Assembly: GCA_001430745.1 (NCBI GenBank)
Contig: KQ481938.1
Location: 1 to 10,731, forward strand
Direction of reading: 5' to 3'
Source: Auxenochlorella pyrenoidosa
Lineage: Eukaryota; Chlorophyta; Trebouxiophyceae; Chlorellales; Chlorellaceae
Length of the DNA: 10,731 nucleotides
Part shown: in pieces, positions 8,301-10,731 of the stretch
How positions within the stretch are numbered: position 1 is the stretch's first letter
How the letters are laid out: each line of letters starts with the position of its first letter
The notes under the pieces: model-generated
Databases searched by the model: none
What the model was told of the DNA's origin: nothing
What the model saw: only the letters and a program-made list of their open reading frames with translations
Made by a program: the position numbers and the translations under genes

Positions 8301-9222
8301 CTTAAACGGGCTGTGTGAAGGTGTGGGAGGGGAAACAGGCCCTGTGGATTGCAAGGAAACCAGGCTCTTGTCCGCCTCACCGCTCCTAGATGCTGGCCCT
8401 GCACCACGATCCGGGCGGCCCAGCACCAGCTCAGCACCAGCTGCTGCAGGCCATCGGCCAGTGCAACCGCTTTGGGCAGACCGTGTCGGTCAAGGTGACG
8501 CAGCTGGTGATGAAGGGTGAGACCTCGTGCTGGGCAGTGTGTGGGGTATGTGGAAGAAGGGGGGGGGGGGGGGCTAGGGGATGCAGCTGCACGGTGTGGT
8601 TGAGGGGTGATGCCTGCCCTGGCATTATGCCGAACAAAGGCGGGGTTGTCTCTGGCTGCACCCCCCAGCGTCTGTGTGCGTCGAGCGTGTTTGGGGCCGG
8701 GGCCGAGGGCTGTGTCTTTTAGAGCAGCGCCCAGGCTGCGAGTCGGTTGTCCCACTGGGCACCGCCTGCTCCCCCCCTGCAGGCACTATTGAGGAGAAGA
8801 TTGTGGAGTTCAAGAAGCAGCGCGACAGCACCGAGCAGGATGGTGAGTGCGGGGCGTTGAGCTCCGATTACTGGGATCTCTGAGACAGAGTGTGCTGCCG
8901 CCGCCTGCGTCCAGCATGGCCCTTTGGGCACCCCTGTCCCAGTGTCCATGGGCCGCACAGATGGCTGCCAGCCCTGTGCGATCCCTACCGACAGCTGCAA
9001 CCCTGGTGGGCGCAGCCCCGCCTCAGCTGCCGCAACCCTGCACACGTCCACTTGCCGGCATGTCCAAAGCTGCAAGCCCCGGCGCCTGTGCCCTGGCCCC
9101 CACCACAACCCCCATACCCCCCTCCCCCTGCATCCCTCACCGACCGCTCCTCCAAGCTGACCATCGACGACCTCAAGTGGTTTGTGGATGAGTTGGAGCC
9201 AGAGGAGGTGGCCGAGAGCTGA
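5319..9222 (+). CDS. SAM-domain-like protein with SNF2 helicase C-terminal segment, many exons
   Basis: A fully open model: exons 5319-5438, 5637-5783, 5916-6697, 7047-7128, 7389-7483, 7802-7896, 7967-8028, 8161-8226, 8450-8516, 8783-8842, 9077-9222; 573 residues. Seen: RKKR near the N-terminus; residues 28-81 resemble a SAM (sterile alpha motif) domain, from AWLQSKLP through WFDGAMML to VARKILHLL; residues 90-349 are acidic, Gln-rich and probably disordered, with arginine-rich patches; residues 351-440 are helical and charged (WRYDWEERCWRGLEELF, then LRKVVEHLAEDW, then RSELVVKKLLNLL). The C-terminus is SNF2-like (separate entry). Splices at 6697/7047 and 7483/7802 are notable because each donor overlaps an in-frame TGA; ignoring the first ends the protein at 6701 (350 residues). 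Exons 1-6 fit well. Exons 7, 8 and 11 are weak. No ATPase lobe motifs are present. It could instead be two genes, or a gene plus a pseudogene. Confidence 0.5.
6702..7046 (+). other. Long intron with an internal duplication
   Basis: I see no protein signal here. The pyrimidine-rich block ccccttctgccc..gccggcctgcc occurs twice, at about 6957-6981 and 6999-7026, close to the acceptor ending at 7046. If the protein stops at 6701, this stretch is 3' UTR or intergenic instead. Confidence 0.5.
7484..7801 (+). other. Intron with CTGCTCCTGC and GTGTGCGCTGCA repeats
   Basis: No protein signal is seen. A unit containing cctgctcctgc and gtgtgcgctgca is repeated in tandem at about 7501-7545 and 7549-7592. 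The flanking splice joins AA and G into a Lys codon (SLNK-RWIQRK), which supports reading this as an intron. Confidence 0.6.
8158..8160 (+). other. In-frame TAG in SNF2 motif V
   Basis: After the acceptor ccttgcag (ending at 8141) the sequence reads ATG GGC GGC GCG GGC TAG ACG CTC ACC, i.e. MGGAG-stop-TLT, where the family has GGxGL-xLT. One substitution from TTG would create it. The alternative is that ctag at 8157-8160 acts as the acceptor and exon 8 begins at ACG, which avoids the stop but discards the glycine loop. Confidence 0.7.
8559..8573 (+). repeat. 15-nt poly(G) tract in an intron
   Basis: An uninterrupted run of G lies inside the intron 8517-8782. It is a likely length-polymorphic and error-prone site, with no coding effect in the model. 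Confidence 0.9.
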
Positions 9223-9788
9223 GGCCCGCCCTCGGATGAGCTCCAGCCTATGGCAGGGCTGGCAACGCGGCGGGTGGCGCTGGATGGCACTGGATGGCAC
9301 TGGGGAGCTGACGTTATGGCCGGCACGGGCCACTTTACAGACCGCAATCAAACTTGCTAAACCCACACGAAAACCAGCACTGCAACTGTAGTGGCCACAC
9401 TGCCTGTGTGCCCACCGCACAGCACACACAACTCGAATTTGGGTCTGCAAGTCCCCTTTTCAACTAAATGCGCACCTGGCGATGCTGTCATATCATCTGT
9501 GTAATGACATCCAAAACGGCAACGTGCACACAGCCAGAGAAGCTCAAATTGGCATGGGGCTGCGCAGAGCCGCGGCCAGAGGCGAAGCAGTAAGCGTGGC
9601 GGGGATCAAATCAAATCCTAACAAAATCTCAACAAAAATCCTGGTGTACAGACAGCTTGCGGTTGGTCAGCCTCAGAGACACAAGCTTGTGAGAGCTGGC
9701 TGGGGTGGGGACGGCGCGCCTGGGTCAGGCTGGCGCTCACAGCGCTCATAGCGGGCGCCCAAACAGCGCCACCTCAGCCGCCTGCCGC
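9223..9788. other. Convergent 3' region with candidate poly(A) signals
   Basis: No coding signal is visible in this stretch between two convergent genes. It contains TGTAA, the usual green-algal poly(A) signal, on the plus strand at 9500-9504 (278 nt after the upstream stop). A minus-strand TGTAA lies at 9339-9335, about 450 nt past the stop of the minus-strand gene. If both are used, the two 3' UTRs overlap by about 165 nt. A perfect direct repeat tggatggcac occurs at 9281-9290 and 9291-9300. Confidence 0.45.
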
Positions 9789-9827
9789 TCACAGCGGGCG
9801 GCCAAACAGCGCCACCTCAGCCGCCTG
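9743..9827 (-). repeat. Tandem duplication of the last codons and stop of the minus-strand gene
   Basis: The 42-nt blocks 9786-9827 and 9743-9784 differ at two bases and lie 43 nt apart. The first encodes the end of the protein, QAAEVALFGRPL and stop. The second, beyond the stop, encodes the same peptide and stop in a shifted frame; both base differences are synonymous (Gly and Leu codons). Confidence 0.85.
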
Positions 9828-10731
9828 GTACCCCGAGTACAGGCAGGTGTGGAAGCCGCCCCACAAGCTGGCCGGCTGCGCCAGCGGGAAGCACAGTAGG
9901 CGCGCCCCCGTCTCCTCTGCCACTGCCGCCTCATCCTCGGGGCTGCCCGCCCAGGGGCCCCGCGCCAGCTGCCCAGACTCAATCACCTCCTGCAGCGGGG
10001 TGAGAACAACAGTATACCGAATTTTTCGACATCTTTCGGTTCTGCTCCCAAAAACAAAGTTGGCGTGAGCAGGTGCACGCTGGGGCCGCCTGCCAGGGAG
10101 CTGGGGTGGGAGGTCGCCCACTGCAGCGGCGCGCTCCCTGGCCCTCTGCGCTCGCCCACCACAAGTCCCCAGCCTGCAAGGCCCAGGTGGCGTGCAAGGG
10201 CAGCACACACAGATGCAAGGTCCCTCTCCCGCCTGCTCAACTCACCCGCAGCTCATAGAACGAAGAGACGTCCACGATGGCGGTTTCGAGCGTCCCTGCG
10301 GCCGCCCAGCGCATGTCGGTCTGTGCCTCGTCCAGCAGGGAGTGCACCTGGAGGGGGTCAGGGTGAGGGGGGTGCAGAGGGTGGGGTATGCTGAGAGGCC
10401 AGAGGGCTGGTGCCGGCAAAGGGGCGGCCATGCCGACCGCTGTTGACAGTCGTGCGCTGAGCAGTGGCAGCGCTAAGCAGCCGGCCGGCCTCTCAAAGCT
10501 CACGCTCGTGCATGCAGCGCAGCACAGCCCACACGCACACATGCAGGCAGCACAGCAGAGGCCCCAACAGAGGCCCTCTTCAGCCCCGGCAGCGCCCCCA
10601 ACAGACCCACCGTGTCGGCCAGGGCATCGGGGTCGGTGCTGATGCCTTGCAGCTTGCCGCTGCCGCCGGGCTGGCCGCGCTGGGCGATCACGCAGGTGCG
10701 GTGCTTGAGGTCGCGCGGACCCAGCTGCATG
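9789..10731 (-). CDS. Unrecognised protein, last three exons (5' end outside the window)
   Basis: Exons 10731-10611, 10347-10246 and 9989-9789, joined in phase 0 throughout, give at least 140 residues ending in YQAAEVALFGRPL and a TGA at 9791-9789. Donors are ACG|gtgggt and CGG|gtgagt; acceptors are ctccag and cgctgcag. The protein is not low-complexity, has a mixed alpha/beta look (KHRTCVIAQRG; DALADTVHSLLDEAQTD; TAIVDVSSFYELREVIES; RLLCFPLAQP) and contains no motif I can name. Smooth phase agreement and balanced composition argue that it is real. The Met at 10730 may be internal, since the window ends there. It runs toward the SNF2-like gene, tail to tail. Confidence 0.72.

Larger units (their letters stand above)
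8009..9222 (+). other. SNF2-family helicase C-lobe segment (motifs V and VI to C-terminus), probably degenerate
   Basis: Coding blocks: VFLCPHR (8009-8028), MGGAG then TAG then TLTTGTHVILCEPLLNP (8143-8226), AIGQCNRFGQT and KVTQLVMKG (8450-8516), TIEEKIVEFKKQR (8783-8842) and LTIDDLKWFV to the TGA at 9222. Together these follow the SNF2 order: motif V (GGxGLxLT), the EPLLNP stretch typical of SHPRH/Rad5-type members, motif VI (QAIGRxHRIGQT), xGTIEEKI, and a final LTxxDL. The donor at 8227 and acceptor ending at 8449 restore canonical LEEQ-AIG spacing. Motif VI has Gln in place of the first Arg. A TAG sits where motif V needs Leu. It is inactive as a standalone helicase, because lobe 1 (Walker A, DExH) is absent from the window. 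Confidence 0.75.

Overview
The window looks like nuclear DNA of a GC-rich green alga, most likely a trebouxiophyte of the Chlorella type. This is inferred from very high GC, alanine/glutamine/glycine-rich proteins with CAG-run insertions, and many short (about 70-350 nt) GT-AG introns, several opening with the same gtgggtgctg string. It is not bacterial: every recognisable protein is broken by introns whose phases match when joined. Most long open frames here are composition artefacts. All gene models below were assembled by hand from homology, splice sites and phase, without transcript data.

Layout, left to right. (1) Minus strand, 1433 down to the left edge: the 5' part of a ThiF/E1-fold tRNA threonylcarbamoyladenosine dehydratase (TcdA/TCD family) with an N-terminal membrane-anchor-like segment. 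Four exons are visible, one intron is of GC-AG type, and the last visible exon end with its splice donor is repeated three times in tandem. (2) A 170-bp head-to-head intergenic region, 1434-1603. (3) Plus strand, 1604-5067: a Trm11-like tRNA guanine-N2 methyltransferase. Its open frame stops at 3427, but a phase-matched splice at 3339/3690 fuses it to an ankyrin-repeat domain, giving one 866-residue protein in four exons. (4) Plus strand, 5319-9222: a many-exon gene. Its N-terminus is SAM-domain-like, followed by a long acidic/glutamine-rich region and helical segments. Its C-terminus is unmistakably the end of a SNF2-type helicase C lobe, with no ATPase lobe in the window and an in-frame TAG in motif V of the simplest reading. 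(5) A convergent 3' region, 9223-9788. (6) Minus strand, right edge down to 9789: the last three exons of a gene I do not recognise, whose final 12 codons plus stop are tandemly duplicated.

The functional theme of the left half is tRNA modification. A dehydratase that makes cyclic t6A (position 37) and a Trm11-type methyltransferase (m2G10) appear to share one short bidirectional promoter, and the methyltransferase carries an ankyrin extension. The right half holds an apparently degenerate or non-catalytic SNF2 relative.
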